The position numbers and the translations under genes were made by a program. 64,000 nucleotides of DNA from Edwardsiella hoshinae NBRC 105699 = ATCC 33379 (GTDB lineage: Bacteria; Pseudomonadota; Gammaproteobacteria; Enterobacterales; Enterobacteriaceae), in NCBI RefSeq assembly GCF_000474215.1, contig NZ_BAUC01000023.1, positions 89,561 to 153,560 on the forward strand. The letters are read 5' to 3'. This document shows positions 34,373-44,212 of the stretch, in pieces. The notes beneath the pieces are model-generated. The model did no database searches. It saw only the letters and a program-made list of their open reading frames with translations, and was not told the DNA's origin. Within the stretch, counting starts at the first letter, position 1. Each line of letters opens with the position of its first letter.

Positions 34373-34419
34373 CCTCGGCCTTTGAATTGTCCTCTATAGA
34401 ATATTTTGGGAGTTGGACC

Positions 34420-34683
34420 TTGGCTAATATCAAATCAGCTAAGAAACGCGCCGTTCAGTCTGAAAAGCGTCGCAAGCACAATGCTAGCCGTCGTTCCATG
34501 ATGCGTACTTTCATCAAGAAAGTATACGCAGCTATCGCTACCGGCGACAAAGCAGCAGCACAGGCTGCTTACAATGAAATGCAGCCGATCGTTGACCGTC
34601 AGGCAAGCAAAGGCCTGATCCACAAGAATAAAGCTGCACGTCATAAAGCTAATCTGACCGCTCAGATCAACGCAATGCAGTAA
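34420..34683 (+). CDS. rpsT: 30S ribosomal protein S20
   Basis: S20 is a primary 16S rRNA-binding protein. The TTG at 34420 gives 87 residues starting with [10 protein letters not shown] after the initiator, exactly the E. coli length; an in-frame upstream extension to 34387 has no similarity. A GGGAG lies seven bases before the TTG. The inefficient UUG start is a feature of E. coli rpsT tied to its translational autoregulation, and it is preserved here. The gene is followed by a strong terminator. Confidence 0.98.
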   Translation: MANIKSAKKRAVQSEKRRKHNASRRSMMRTFIKKVYAAIATGDKAAAQAAYNEMQPIVDRQASKGLIHKNKAARHKANLTAQINAMQ

Positions 34684-34710
34684 TCTGCCTTACGTTGTAA
34701 GCGTGATAAA

Positions 34711-34737
34711 AAAACCGGCCTCGGCCGGTTTTTTTAT
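34711..34737. terminator. Bidirectional terminator between rpsT and nhaR
   Basis: AACCGGCC and GGCCGGTT form an 8-bp stem, preceded by a run of A and followed by a run of T, so it can end both rpsT (plus) and nhaR (minus) transcripts. Confidence 0.93.
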
Positions 34738-34753
34738 TGCCTGTACCTGTCCG

Positions 34754-35656
34754 CTAGCGGCTGAACAGCGCCGAGAAGTCCTTGTTACACACCCGCTGTA
34801 CCGCCGGATGTTGGATCATCCGCTCGGCGAAGATCACGTAGTACTCCTCCTGCACGTTGTCGATGCGCCCAACCTCTCGGATATTATCCTGCACGTTAGC
34901 GTACATATCTTGCGCATAGATCGACGGCGCCACAAAGATGGCATCATGATACAGACCAAAAGCCTTCATCAACGCCGCATCGTCGAACTCTCCGAGGATC
35001 TGCACCTGTAGCCCCTGGCTATTAAACCAGTTCAATAATTTACGTCCGAGCATCGAACGACGCCCCGGAATCAGTAACTTACGCTGCTCAAGACACGTCG
35101 GAAACGGCATCTCCGGTAACGGCTGACGACAAAAGAAGCTGACACCACACTCGCCGAGTTTAACCGAGAACAAGCCCTCCTGCTGGCTAGAGTCTACCGG
35201 ACAGTCCGATAAGATCATATCCAACTTATGCTGACTCAACTGTTCTAACAGCAGTTCATGGGTCGACTCGAAACAACGTAGATGGATCTGCTCGTGGTCA
35301 GCCACCGCCGTCTCCAACACCTGACTGACCAAGCGTTTCGACAACGCATCGGCGACGCCGACATCGAACAACATGCTAGACTCTTTGCGGTAATTCACAA
35401 TGTCCAGCATCTCTTGGCTAAGCATAAACATCCGATCCGCATAGCGGAATACCAGTTGCCCCAGCTCAGAGGGTACCAGACCGCGCCCCTGGCGTTTGAA
35501 TAACTTCCCGCCAAGGCGCTCTTCCAACGCCTTAATCTGGCCGGTAATGGTTTGAGGGGTCAGGAACAGCGCCTCGGCGGCCCCGACCACCGATCCCTCT
35601 TTACACACCTGCCAGAAGTAATAGAGATGATTGAAATTTATATGTGACAAACGCAC
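34754..35656 (-). CDS. nhaR: NhaR, LysR-type activator of nhaA
   Basis: NhaR is the sodium-responsive transcriptional activator of nhaA, and in E. coli also of the PGA polysaccharide operon. It has 300 residues (E. coli 301). The N-terminal winged helix-turn-helix spans roughly residues 5-65 ([20 protein letters not shown]), followed by the LysR effector domain with [18 protein letters not shown]. It lies downstream of nhaA in the same orientation, as in E. coli, with a 204-base spacer. Confidence 0.96.
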   Translation of the reverse strand: MRLSHINFNHLYYFWQVCKEGSVVGAAEALFLTPQTITGQIKALEERLGGKLFKRQGRGLVPSELGQLVFRYADRMFMLSQEMLDIVNYRKESSMLFDVGVADALSKRLVSQVLETAVADHEQIHLRCFESTHELLLEQLSQHKLDMILSDCPVDSSQQEGLFSVKLGECGVSFFCRQPLPEMPFPTCLEQRKLLIPGRRSMLGRKLLNWFNSQGLQVQILGEFDDAALMKAFGLYHDAIFVAPSIYAQDMYANVQDNIREVGRIDNVQEEYYVIFAERMIQHPAVQRVCNKDFSALFSR

Positions 35657-35807
35657 TGCTGCGCTCTCCTAAATGAGTTGCCACCACAAACCGCCAGACG
35701 ACTATCCGCATAGCGGCAGAAAAGGTATCTTAAGTCTAGCAATAACACAGAGTAATATGATGCCATCAATAAATCGGGAACCACACGTCATCACCTCCTA
35801 TACGAGA

Positions 35808-35831
35808 GCGGGGTCGCAAAAGCGACCCCGC
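35808..35831. terminator. Stable hairpin after nhaA, before nhaR
   Basis: GCGGGGTCGC and GCGACCCCGC make a perfect 10-bp stem with an AAAA loop 30 bases downstream of the nhaA stop. No U-tract follows on the minus strand, so it may be a weak terminator or a 3'-end stabiliser that sets the ratio of nhaA to nhaR transcript. Confidence 0.55.
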
Positions 35832-35860
35832 AGTTTAGGTACAGCGCTATCCTTGCGCCA

Positions 35861-37048
35861 TCAGGCGTTGGCTTTCTGAGCCGGTAACACCCGCCGCAAC
35901 AGCAGATAACCGACGATCGCCGCCAGCGACGAGCCCAGCAGTATACCCAGGCGAGAGAAAACGGCCAGCGCCGGATCCGCATCACCGAAGGCCAGCGAGG
36001 CGATGAAAATCGACATGGTAAACCCGATGCCGCACAGCACGCCAACCGCGATGATCTCTTTGAACGTCGTCCCCTGCGGTAAGCTGGCCCACTTCATCTT
36101 CACCGCCAGCCAGCAGAACAAACTAATCCCCAACGGCTTACCGATAAACAGGCCCGCGATCACCCCAAGCGGTAACAGCGAGAACAGGCCGGAAAAGGTC
36201 ACCCCATCCAACGAAACCCCGGCGTTGGCAAAAGCGAACAACGGCAGAATCATGTAAGCCACCCAAGGGTGCAAGGCATGCTCCAAGGTACGTGCCGGCG
36301 ACGAACCATTCTGCTCTTTCAGCGGAATGAAGAAACCGATCACGACCCCTGCCAATGTCGCATGTACCCCGGACTTCAACACCGCCGTCCACAGGATCAC
36401 GCCAACCAGGACATAGAGCCCAATGCGGCGTACGTTAAACAGATTCAGCAACGCCAATACCACGATCGCCGCTCCGGCCACCGCCAGCGACAAGATAGAC
36501 AGATCGCTGGTATAGAACAGCGCGATGATGATGATAGCGCCCAGGTCATCGATAATCGCCAAGGCCAACAAAAAGACCTTCAGCGCCAATGGGACACGAT
36601 TGCCCAACAGCGCCAGCACCCCTAAAGCGAACGCAATATCCGTCGCCGCCGGGATAGCCCACCCCGTGCTGGCCACCGCATCCTGACCGTTAAAGAGCAG
36701 ATAAATCAGCGCCGGCACCACCATCCCACCGAGGGCGGCAATCACCGGGAAAGCCGCCTGGCGCGCACTGGCTAATGAGCCACAGACCAACTCACGCTTC
36801 ACCTCAAGGCCAATCATCAGGAAGAAGATTGCCATCAAAGCATCATTGACCCACAGCAACATATTTTTATTGATATGCAGACTACCTACCCGTACCTCGA
36901 CCGGCGTGTTAAGGAACGCCTGATAGATATGGCTAGTCCACTCCGTGTTGGCCAAGACCATTGCCAACGCGGCGGCGATGATCAGGATGACCCCGCCAAA
37001 GGCATCACTGCCGACAAAACGTTGCAAACTCTTTATCATTGCACTCAT
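35861..37048 (-). CDS. nhaA: NhaA, Na+/H+ antiporter
   Basis: This inner-membrane antiporter exchanges internal Na+ (or Li+) for external protons and protects against salt and alkaline pH. The 395-residue protein (E. coli 388) has about twelve hydrophobic segments. The paired ion-binding aspartates are D167-D168 in [11 protein letters not shown] (E. coli D163-D164), and the [14 protein letters not shown] assembly segment is present as [15 protein letters not shown]. It is co-oriented with its activator gene nhaR. Confidence 0.97.
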   Translation of the reverse strand: MSAMIKSLQRFVGSDAFGGVILIIAAALAMVLANTEWTSHIYQAFLNTPVEVRVGSLHINKNMLLWVNDALMAIFFLMIGLEVKRELVCGSLASARQAAFPVIAALGGMVVPALIYLLFNGQDAVASTGWAIPAATDIAFALGVLALLGNRVPLALKVFLLALAIIDDLGAIIIIALFYTSDLSILSLAVAGAAIVVLALLNLFNVRRIGLYVLVGVILWTAVLKSGVHATLAGVVIGFFIPLKEQNGSSPARTLEHALHPWVAYMILPLFAFANAGVSLDGVTFSGLFSLLPLGVIAGLFIGKPLGISLFCWLAVKMKWASLPQGTTFKEIIAVGVLCGIGFTMSIFIASLAFGDADPALAVFSRLGILLGSSLAAIVGYLLLRRVLPAQKANA

Positions 37049-37100
37049 CCAAGCAACTTAAATAGAAAAACTCTGGCGGTAGAATACTCCCTCTCATAGC

Positions 37101-37142
37101 TCGAAAAAAGTAATTTATTTTTCACATATTATTCGAAAAAAA
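37101..37142. promoter_or_regulatory. AT-rich nhaA upstream region with direct repeats
   Basis: TCGAAAAAA occurs at 37101-37109 and again at 37133-37141, a spacing of 32 bases (three helical turns), 53 bases or more upstream of the nhaA ATG. In E. coli this region is bound by NhaR and H-NS; which protein, if any, uses these repeats is inference. Confidence 0.4.
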
Positions 37143-37197
37143 TGAAATGCATGACGAAAAGATAACATCATTAACGAATTGAATTCACATCGTTGGA

Positions 37198-37231
37198 TAA
37201 AAAAATCCCCGTACGCCTCAGCGGTACAGGG
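37198..37231 (-). terminator. Intrinsic terminator of dnaKJ
   Basis: CCCCGTAC and GTACAGGG pair with one mismatch and a short inner GC extension. The A-run 37198-37205 is the U-tract for minus-strand transcripts. It begins 26 bases after the dnaJ stop. Confidence 0.75.
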
Positions 37232-37256
37232 AGATTTCATGCGGCAACTGACTGAT

Positions 37257-38390
37257 TTAGCGCGTTAGATCGTCAAAAAATTTCTTCACGCCATCAAAGA
37301 AGCGCTTAGAGCGTGGACTATTTTTATCGCTGGTCGGGCCGCCGAAGCTTTCCTCCAGTTCACGCAGCAACTGCTTCTGCTTCTCGTTCAGGTTGACCGG
37401 GGTCTCGACTACCACCCGGCACAGCAGATCGCCTTGCGCGCCACCCCGTACCGATTTCACCCCTTTGCCCCGCATACGGAACATCTTGCCGGTCTGGGTT
37501 TCTGCTGGGATCTTCAACTTGACCCGGCCATCTAACGTCGGTACCTCGATCTCACCGCCCAATGCCGCCATGGCGAAGTTGATCGGTACCTCACAGAACA
37601 GATTGTTGTCTTCACGCTCGAAGATCGGGTGCGCCTTCACCTGTACCTGTACATACAGATCGCCGGCTGGCGCGCCGTTCTCCCCGGCCTCCCCTTCCCC
37701 CGCCAGGCGAATACGGTCACCCGTATCGACCCCTGCCGGGATCTTGACCGACAACGTCTTGGATTTTTCAATCCGACCATGTCCATGACACTTAGTGCAA
37801 GGATCCTTGATGATAGTGCCGCGGCCATGACAGTGTGGGCAAGGCTGCTGTACGGTAAAGAAACCCTGACGCATCTGTACCTGACCCGCGCCATGGCAGG
37901 TCGGGCATGTGATCGGCTCACTGCCTTTCTTCGCGCCGCTGCCATGGCAAACATCACACTCGACTAAGGTCGGGATGCGGATCTCTTTGGTGACGCCACG
38001 TACCGCCTCTTCTAAGGTCAGATCCATGTTGTAACGCAAATCTGCGCCACGGGCCGCCCGCTGACGGCGGCCGCCGCCAAAGATGTCACCGAATACATCG
38101 CCGAAGATGTCGCTAAAGTCGGCCCCGGCGCCGAAACCGCCGGCCCCGCCCCCCATGCCGCCCTGCTCGAAGGCCGCATGACCGTACTGGTCATAGGCCG
38201 CACGCTTCTGAGCATCGGTCAGGATCTCATAGGCTTCTTTGATTTCCTTAAACTTATCCTCAGCCTCTTTATCTCCCTGATTACGGTCAGGGTGATACTT
38301 CATGGCCAGGCGTTTATAGGCTTTCTTGATTTCGCGCTCATCCGCTTCACGGGATACGCCCAAAATCTCATAGTAGTCTTTCTTCGCCAT
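37257..38390 (-). CDS. dnaJ: DnaJ (Hsp40) co-chaperone
   Basis: DnaJ delivers substrates to DnaK and stimulates its ATPase. The ATG at 38390 ([12 protein letters not shown]) gives 377 residues (E. coli 376); the frame is open further upstream but without similarity. The J domain has HPD in KYHPDRNQ, followed by a Gly/Phe-rich region, then four CxxCxGxG zinc repeats ([32 protein letters not shown]) and the C-terminal substrate-binding domains. It follows dnaK after a spacer of 110 bases full of hairpins. Confidence 0.98.
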   Translation of the reverse strand: MAKKDYYEILGVSREADEREIKKAYKRLAMKYHPDRNQGDKEAEDKFKEIKEAYEILTDAQKRAAYDQYGHAAFEQGGMGGGAGGFGAGADFSDIFGDVFGDIFGGGRRQRAARGADLRYNMDLTLEEAVRGVTKEIRIPTLVECDVCHGSGAKKGSEPITCPTCHGAGQVQMRQGFFTVQQPCPHCHGRGTIIKDPCTKCHGHGRIEKSKTLSVKIPAGVDTGDRIRLAGEGEAGENGAPAGDLYVQVQVKAHPIFEREDNNLFCEVPINFAMAALGGEIEVPTLDGRVKLKIPAETQTGKMFRMRGKGVKSVRGGAQGDLLCRVVVETPVNLNEKQKQLLRELEESFGGPTSDKNSPRSKRFFDGVKKFFDDLTR

Positions 38391-38416
38391 CTCGATTACT
38401 TTGCCCCTAACATAGA

Positions 38417-38498
38417 GGCACGGGCGTTGAGTTTCCTCGACGCCCGTGCCGGTGAATAACGGCGGCATTCGCCGCCGTTACCATGCCCGCTTAAGGGC
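38417..38498. repeat. Series of three stem-loops in the dnaK-dnaJ spacer
   Basis: Stem 1 pairs GGCACGGGCGT with ACGCCCGTGCC (38417-38427 and 38440-38450), extended by an inner GAG/CTC. Stem 2 pairs TAACGGCGGC with GCCGCCGTTA (38457-38466 and 38471-38480, loop ATTC). Stem 3 is a short GCCC/GGGC right after the dnaK stop (38485-38488 and 38495-38498). None has a U-tract. They probably act in mRNA processing, stability or partial termination that keeps DnaJ below DnaK. Confidence 0.75.
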
Positions 38499-38500
38499 GA

Positions 38501-40408
38501 TTATTTTTTATCTTTCACTTCTTCGAACTCGGCATCGACCACGTCGTCGTCTTTCTTGGCGCTGGTGTCTGCCTGCGCTTCACCGGCCTGAGCCTGCTGC
38601 TGCGCCAGTTCTTGCAACTTAGCGGAAGCCTGAACCAGGGCCTGGATCTTAGCTTCGATCTCAGCCTTATCCTCACCCTTGCTGGCCGCTTCCAACGCCT
38701 TCACGGCATCCTCGATAGCGCTCTTATCGGAGGCCGGCAGTTTATCGCCCGCTTCCTCAACCAGCTTACGGGTACCGTGTACCAGCTGATCGGCTTGGTT
38801 ACGGACCTGTACCAGCTCTTCGAACTTACGGTCAGCCTCAGCGTTGGCTTCCGCGTCGCGAACCATCTGCTTAATCTCGTCTTCGCTCAGACCAGAAGAG
38901 GCCTTGATGGTGATGTTCTGCTCGCGACCGCTGTTCTTATCCTTAGCGGAAACGTGCAAGATACCGTCGGCATCGATATCGAAAGTGACTTCGATCTGCG
39001 GCATACCGCGCGGAGCCGGCTGAATACCATCCAGGTTAAACTGCCCCAGAGACTTGTTATCTGCCGCACGCTTACGCTCACCCTGTAGGACATGGATGGT
39101 CACGGCAGACTGGTTGTCTTCGGCGGTAGAGAACACCTGGCTATGCTTGGTCGGAATCGTGGTGTTCTTCGAAATCAGGGAGGTCATTACCCCACCCATG
39201 GTTTCGATACCCAGTGACAGCGGCGTTACGTCAAGCAACAACACATCTTTCACATCACCGGCCAATACGCCACCCTGTACCGCGGCGCCGATAGCCACAG
39301 CTTCGTCCGGGTTTACGTCTTTACGCGGCTCTTTACCGAAGAAATCGGCAACCTGCTTCTGAACCATCGGCATACGTGTCTGACCACCGACCAGGATCAC
39401 ATCATCGATGTCGGAAACAGACAGACCGGCATCTTTCAAGGCTACCTTCAGCGGTTCCATGGAGCGTGCAACCAGATCTTCGACCAAAGACTCCAATTTG
39501 GCACGGGTCACCTTGATGTTCATGTGTTTAGGACCGGTGGCGTCTGCGGTGATGTACGGCAGGTTGACGTCGGTCTGCTGAGCGGAAGAGAGTTCGATCT
39601 TCGCCTTCTCAGCGGCTTCTTTCAGACGCTGCATCGCCAGCGGGTCATTACGCAGGTCGATACCCTGCTCTTTCTTAAACTCGTCAACCAGGTAGTTAAT
39701 CAAGCGGCTATCGAAGTCTTCCCCACCCAGATGAGTATCCCCGTTGGTTGCCAGAACTTCGAAAGTCTTCTCACCATCGACATCGTCGATTTCGATGATG
39801 GAGATATCGAAGGTACCGCCACCCAGGTCATAGACCGCGATAGTACGGTTACCGGCGCCTTTATCCAACCCGTAGGCCAGTGCAGCAGCGGTCGGTTCGT
39901 TGATGATACGTTTTACATCCAGCCCGGCGATACGGCCGGCATCTTTCGTTGCCTGACGCTGCGCATCGTTGAAGTAGGCCGGGACGGTGATAACAGCTTC
40001 AGTAACCGGCTCGCCCAGGAAATCTTCCGCCGTCTTCTTCATTTTCTTCAGTACTTCGGCAGAGATCTGCGGCGGCGCGATTTTCTGACCTTTCACTTCT
40101 ACCCACGCGTCGCCATTGTCGGCGGCCACGATCTTATAGGGCATGATGTCTTTATCACGCTGCGCTTCGGCGTCTTCAAAACGACGACCGATCAAACGTT
40201 TGATCGCAAACAGCGTATTCTGCGGGTTGGTGACCGCCTGGCGTTTGGCCGGCTGACCTACCAGCACTTCGCCATCCTGCGTATAGGCGATGATAGAAGG
40301 CGTGGTACGGTCGCCTTCGGCGTTTTCCAGTACACGAGGCTGGCCGCCATCCATGATTGCTACACAAGAGTTAGTTGTACCCAGGTCGATACCAATGATT
40401 TTACCCAT
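38501..40408 (-). CDS. dnaK: DnaK (Hsp70) chaperone
   Basis: This is the major cytosolic Hsp70, binding exposed hydrophobic peptides under ATP control. The 635-residue protein (E. coli 638) has the nucleotide-binding motifs [29 protein letters not shown] and [10 protein letters not shown], the linker [12 protein letters not shown], the beta-sandwich peptide-binding domain, a helical lid, and the C-terminal EEVKDKK tail. A sigma-32 promoter is readable upstream, and dnaJ follows. Confidence 0.98.
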   Translation of the reverse strand: MGKIIGIDLGTTNSCVAIMDGGQPRVLENAEGDRTTPSIIAYTQDGEVLVGQPAKRQAVTNPQNTLFAIKRLIGRRFEDAEAQRDKDIMPYKIVAADNGDAWVEVKGQKIAPPQISAEVLKKMKKTAEDFLGEPVTEAVITVPAYFNDAQRQATKDAGRIAGLDVKRIINEPTAAALAYGLDKGAGNRTIAVYDLGGGTFDISIIEIDDVDGEKTFEVLATNGDTHLGGEDFDSRLINYLVDEFKKEQGIDLRNDPLAMQRLKEAAEKAKIELSSAQQTDVNLPYITADATGPKHMNIKVTRAKLESLVEDLVARSMEPLKVALKDAGLSVSDIDDVILVGGQTRMPMVQKQVADFFGKEPRKDVNPDEAVAIGAAVQGGVLAGDVKDVLLLDVTPLSLGIETMGGVMTSLISKNTTIPTKHSQVFSTAEDNQSAVTIHVLQGERKRAADNKSLGQFNLDGIQPAPRGMPQIEVTFDIDADGILHVSAKDKNSGREQNITIKASSGLSEDEIKQMVRDAEANAEADRKFEELVQVRNQADQLVHGTRKLVEEAGDKLPASDKSAIEDAVKALEAASKGEDKAEIEAKIQALVQASAKLQELAQQQAQAGEAQADTSAKKDDDVVDAEFEEVKDKK

Positions 40409-40454
40409 CGAACGTCTCCACTAAAAATTCGGTTTTCAAGCTCGTTGTTACCTT

Positions 40455-40482
40455 AAGTGGGGGCGATTTTTCGCCTTTCAAC
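40455..40482 (-). promoter_or_regulatory. Sigma-32 heat-shock promoter of dnaK
   Basis: On the minus strand GTTGAAA (complement of 40476-40482) and CCCCACTT (complement of 40455-40462) are 13 bases apart, fitting the RpoH consensus CTTGAAA-N11-16-CCCCAT. The GTTGAAA element resembles the E. coli dnaK P2 promoter. It ends about 46 bases before the dnaK ATG. Confidence 0.83.
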
Positions 40483-40680
40483 CACCGTTCTCACTACATT
40501 TGCCGAACAGGGTAACAACTTCGATGTTACTAAGATGGGGTCGCTCTAATGCGCATCAAGGGGGCGGATGCAAAAAAAATGGATTTTTTATTGCTAGAGA
40601 TTGTTTCTTGTCCGATGCCTCTTTATTATGCCGCGCGCTCGAGAAAAGCGGCCGGTCTGGGCGGCTCGGCGCACGTACCT

Positions 40681-40696
40681 ACAGGCGTTCGCCTGT
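40681..40696 (+). terminator. Hairpin in the satP leader
   Basis: ACAGGC and GCCTGT flank a GTTC loop, followed by TTTCT, 29 bases before the satP ATG. It could be a weak terminator or a leader structure influencing satP expression. Evidence is the pattern only. Confidence 0.4.
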
Positions 40697-40724
40697 TTCT
40701 ACATTCTATTATTACAGAGGCTTT

Positions 40725-41294
40725 ATGCACACCAACAAGTTGGCAAATCCCGGCCCTCTGGGTCTGATGGGTTTTGGGATGACTACCGTCTTGCTGAACC
40801 TGCACAACGCGGGGCTCTTTCCACTAACTTCCGTTATTTTGGCTATGGGGATCTTCTTTGGCGGTATCGCTCAGATCTTGGCCGGATTGCTGGAATATAA
40901 GAAAGGCAATACCTTTGGACTCACCGCTTTTACCGCCTATGGTTCCTTCTGGCTGACTCTGGTGGCGCTGCTGACGCTGCCGAAGATGGGCCTAGCCGAA
41001 GCGACCGATGCCCTGTCGCTCGGCGCCTACCTGGCGCTATGGGGCGTCTTCACACTGTTCATGTTTTTCGGCACCCTGCGCGGCAATCGGGTATTGCAGT
41101 TTGTCTTCGCCAGCCTGACCGTGCTGTTCTTCTTGTTGGCTTATGGCAACATCACCGCTAACGCCAGTGTACTGCACATCGCCGGCATCGAAGGCATCAT
41201 CTGCGGCGCCAGCGCCATCTACTTGGCGATGGCCGAGGTGATCAATGAGCAGTACGGTCGCGACCTCCTGCCTATCGGTGCCAAGCATGCCTGA
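40725..41294 (+). CDS. satP: SatP (YaaH), acetate/succinate:proton symporter
   Basis: This inner-membrane acetate and succinate transporter belongs to the GPR1/FUN34/YaaH family. The ATG at 40725 gives 189 residues (E. coli 188); the much longer open frame upstream is not family sequence. The signature [13 protein letters not shown] opens the protein, and six hydrophobic segments follow, with FAGLLEY-like [14 protein letters not shown] and [14 protein letters not shown]. It is divergent from dnaK and ends at a clear terminator. Confidence 0.96.
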   Translation: MHTNKLANPGPLGLMGFGMTTVLLNLHNAGLFPLTSVILAMGIFFGGIAQILAGLLEYKKGNTFGLTAFTAYGSFWLTLVALLTLPKMGLAEATDALSLGAYLALWGVFTLFMFFGTLRGNRVLQFVFASLTVLFFLLAYGNITANASVLHIAGIEGIICGASAIYLAMAEVINEQYGRDLLPIGAKHA

Positions 41295-41320
41295 TTAAGG
41301 CTGATTCCTCATAAAAGTAC

Positions 41321-41345
41321 AGGCTTCCCTTAGGAAGCCTTTTTT
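41321..41345 (+). terminator. Intrinsic terminator of satP
   Basis: AGGCTTCC and GGAAGCCT form an 8-bp stem with a CTTA loop, followed by a run of six T. Confidence 0.93.
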
Positions 41346-41367
41346 ATCGCTGAATGCGCCGCGTAGA

Positions 41368-42678
41368 CTAGCGCACGAAGCCTCGCTGACGCGATACCGC
41401 CCGCCAAGGCATACGCAGGAAGTAGCCGCCTAATGCTACCCCCAACAATGAAAGCGCCAGAACATACCATCCTGCTGCCAGCGGTGTCAGGGTCAGTAAG
41501 AGCGTCACGGCGATCGGCGTCAAGCCGCCGAATATGGCATAAGCCAGATTATAGGAAAAGGAGATGCCACTAAAACGGACCTCGGCGGGAAAGGCGCAGA
41601 CCATCACGAAAGGCACCGCCCCAACCAGGCCGACACTGAAACCGGCTAGAGCGTAACGCCAGAACAGTTGCTCCACCGCGATCTGCGGCGATAGATGACT
41701 AAAGAATTGCCAACTACACACGCCCAGCAGCAAGCTACCTGCGATAAACAACCACCCGGCCCCTAAGCGATCTGCCAGCGAACCCGCCACAATACAACCC
41801 AGAGTCAAGGTGAGGATGGCGATACTGTTCGCCTGTAGGGTCAATGCGGCGGGTAAACCATACTGTGTCTGCAACAAGCTAGGCGTCATCAGGATCACCA
41901 CGACGATACCGGCAGAGAGTAACCAGGTCAGCAGCATCGAGACCACCACCGAGCGCCGGTGGTCTCGTACCACGCGCTTTAGCGGCAACTCCTCGGCCAG
42001 GGTGCGGCGCGCCTGCATCTCTAGGAAGACGGGCGTCTCCTGCAACCAACGACGTAGATACATCGCCATCAGCCCAAATACCCCGCCAAGGAAGAAGGGA
42101 ATACGCCAGCCACCATCCTGGATCGCCTGCGGCGTCAGCCAACTGTTCAGTCCCGTCGCCACCAACGATCCGAGCAGAATGCCGAAAGTCAGGCCGGCCG
42201 TCAGCACACCGCAGGCGAAACCAATGCGTTGCGGAGGAACATGCTCGGCGACAAACACCCAGGCACCGGGCACCTCGCCACCGATAGCAGCCCCCTGTAA
42301 CACACGCATCAACAACAGCAACAACGGTGCCGCGATACCGAGGGTTTGATAGGTCGGCAGCATCCCCATCGCTAACGTCGGTAACGCCATCAACAGAATA
42401 CTGAGAGAGAACATGCGCTTGCGGCCAATACGATCGCCGAAATGCGCCATGACGATCCCGCCGAGCGGACGCGCCAGATACCCGGCGGCGAAAATGCCGA
42501 AGGTCTGCACCAAGCGCAGCCAATCCGGCATATCCGACGGGAAAAATAGCGCGCCGACTACGGCGGCGAAAAACACGAAGATGATGAAGTCATAAAACTC
42601 TAGCGCCCCGCCAAGAGCGGCCAGCGCTAGCGTTTTATAGTCCTGCGGATTCAACTGACGGTGATTGTACAATTCCAT
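41368..42678 (-). CDS. MFS transporter of the metabolite:proton symporter (MHS) type
   Basis: This is a twelve-segment major facilitator carrier of 436 residues, of the MHS group that includes proline/betaine, citrate, alpha-ketoglutarate and shikimate permeases. The first segment shows GGALEFYDFIIFVFFA, the TM2-3 loop has HFGDRIGRKRM, and the fourth to fifth segments contain LLLMRVLQGAAIGGEVPGAW. The substrate cannot be named from sequence. It has no counterpart at this place in E. coli and stands alone between satP and mog. Confidence 0.88.
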   Translation of the reverse strand: MELYNHRQLNPQDYKTLALAALGGALEFYDFIIFVFFAAVVGALFFPSDMPDWLRLVQTFGIFAAGYLARPLGGIVMAHFGDRIGRKRMFSLSILLMALPTLAMGMLPTYQTLGIAAPLLLLLMRVLQGAAIGGEVPGAWVFVAEHVPPQRIGFACGVLTAGLTFGILLGSLVATGLNSWLTPQAIQDGGWRIPFFLGGVFGLMAMYLRRWLQETPVFLEMQARRTLAEELPLKRVVRDHRRSVVVSMLLTWLLSAGIVVVILMTPSLLQTQYGLPAALTLQANSIAILTLTLGCIVAGSLADRLGAGWLFIAGSLLLGVCSWQFFSHLSPQIAVEQLFWRYALAGFSVGLVGAVPFVMVCAFPAEVRFSGISFSYNLAYAIFGGLTPIAVTLLLTLTPLAAGWYVLALSLLGVALGGYFLRMPWRAVSRQRGFVR

Positions 42679-42799
42679 ATGTCATTACGGCCCTATTTTT
42701 TTGACACTTATTAATCATGTTGTGTTGCAAAAATAGAGATATAACGTTAGTCGTATACATACCAGTCATTCTGAATCTTATCTTGCAATGACTGTAACT

Positions 42800-43387
42800 T
42801 CAGTTGATTGTTTCGCGACGGGCGTTTTTTGGCCGAAATGCTGCTATGACTTCGCTATGCGTCTCCACATAGGGACCATCTAACAACTGAATGCAGTAAG
42901 GCACACTGGCAAAGATCCCTGCGACCCGCGTCTGCCCAGACTCATCCTTCAGCCCCTCCAGCGTCTCGCGGATCGACTTAGGCTGCCCCGGCAGATTAAT
43001 GATTAACGCTTGCTTGCGGATCACACCGACCTGACGCGACAGGATCGCCGTCGGCACGAAGTTCAGGCTAATTTGGCGCATCTGTTCGCCGAAGCCCGGC
43101 ATCTCGCGATCGGCAACCGCCAGTGTCGCGTCCGGTGTCACGTCGCGCCGCGCTGGACCGGTACCACCGGTGGTCAACACCAAATGGCAACGCTGCTCAT
43201 CCACCAGCTCACACAGCGTTTGCTCGATCAATAACTGTTCATCGGGGATCAAGCGTGTCTCCAGGCTATAGGGTGTCGCCAGTGCTGCGGCCAACCACGC
43301 CTCCAGCGCCGGAATGCCTTGATCCTGGTAGACACCGTTAGATGCCCTATCGGAGATCGATACCAAACCTATGCGTAGTGTATTCAT
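42800..43387 (-). CDS. mog: Mog, molybdopterin adenylyltransferase
   Basis: Mog adenylylates molybdopterin before molybdate insertion in molybdenum-cofactor synthesis. Its length of 195 residues is identical to E. coli Mog. The MoaB/Mog-fold motif LTTGGTGPARRDVTPDA and the NLPGQPKSIRE segment are intact. Here the start codon sits in an ATGA overlap with an upstream HAD-phosphatase gene, so its translation is probably coupled to it. The window also encodes a molybdenum enzyme (xdhABC). Confidence 0.97.
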   Translation of the reverse strand: MNTLRIGLVSISDRASNGVYQDQGIPALEAWLAAALATPYSLETRLIPDEQLLIEQTLCELVDEQRCHLVLTTGGTGPARRDVTPDATLAVADREMPGFGEQMRQISLNFVPTAILSRQVGVIRKQALIINLPGQPKSIRETLEGLKDESGQTRVAGIFASVPYCIQLLDGPYVETHSEVIAAFRPKNARRETIN

Positions 43388-44040
43388 GCAATAACCTCAA
43401 CGACGATGCCTTCCGGCTGTGGATGCAGGATGATACTACGCCAACCGCCGATCACCACATCCGCACGCTGCAAAGAGTGACGCGGACGACGGTAACTGAG
43501 GGCGATCACCGTCATACCCGCCGCCTGAGCGGCGCGAATTCCCGCCTCATCGCTTTCGATCACCAGACAATCGCGCGGATCCAAGCCATAGTGACTCGCG
43601 GCCTGGAGGTAAGGCTCTGGATCCGGCCGCCCGCAGCTCACCTGTTCCGCCCCGACCACCAACGGCGGGCGCGGCATACCGCTATGTGCAATCTGCTCGG
43701 CGGCACGTTGCTGCCCAGCCTGGGTGACTACCCCCCAAGGGAGCTCACCCAGTCCCCGCAACCACGCCGCCGCATCCTGACGCAACGCGCTACGTTGCTG
43801 ACGCACTGCCGCCAACAGCGCCTGCTCCAGACGCAGACATTCGGCCCGATCGCTATAAGCGGGCGCCAATTGGCGCAGGGTCTCCTGCACGCGTTGGCTA
43901 TAGATGCGCGGACGCAATAGGGCGCGGTCGATACGCCGCTGCTGCGCCCACTGCTCCCATACCTGTTCGGCGTGACTATCGCTGTCGAGCAACGCGCCGT
44001 CCATATCCAGAAAGATGGCGGCGAAATGCTTTCTCCACAT
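43384..44040 (-). CDS. HAD-superfamily hydrolase, sugar-phosphatase-like
   Basis: This is a haloacid-dehalogenase-type phosphatase of 218 residues with a class I cap. Motif I is FLDMDGALLDSDS (nucleophile and acid aspartates, with alanine where threonine is usual), motif II contains VVTQAG, and motif III/IV is GRPDPEPYLQAA...CLVIESDEAGIRAA. It resembles the YfbT/YniC group of phosphosugar phosphatases, but the substrate cannot be assigned. It overlaps mog by four bases and is not part of the E. coli mog locus. Confidence 0.88.
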   Translation of the reverse strand: MWRKHFAAIFLDMDGALLDSDSHAEQVWEQWAQQRRIDRALLRPRIYSQRVQETLRQLAPAYSDRAECLRLEQALLAAVRQQRSALRQDAAAWLRGLGELPWGVVTQAGQQRAAEQIAHSGMPRPPLVVGAEQVSCGRPDPEPYLQAASHYGLDPRDCLVIESDEAGIRAAQAAGMTVIALSYRRPRHSLQRADVVIGGWRSIILHPQPEGIVVEVIA

Positions 44041-44212
44041 GACGCATACTCCTCTATCGGCAATGTACTGTGTCGTAACTGACGCTCTGGAAAAACGTTA
44101 GCGCCATCGCAGCGAAGAGGCAAAGTTTATCGCTGCCATTACCGGCGTGAAACGGCAAAGAAAGCTGCCAGCAAGCATCAAACACGCCGGCACTCGCCAG
44201 CAGTACACCCGC

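Noticed and set aside
39524..40456. A 310-codon plus-strand frame opposite dnaK
   Set aside because: It is a shadow of the highly biased dnaK codons, a known source of false antisense ORFs.
40500..40724. An N-terminal extension of SatP of 75 residues
   Set aside because: The extension covers the dnaK-satP promoter region, has no similarity to the family, and the ATG at 40725 gives the expected length.
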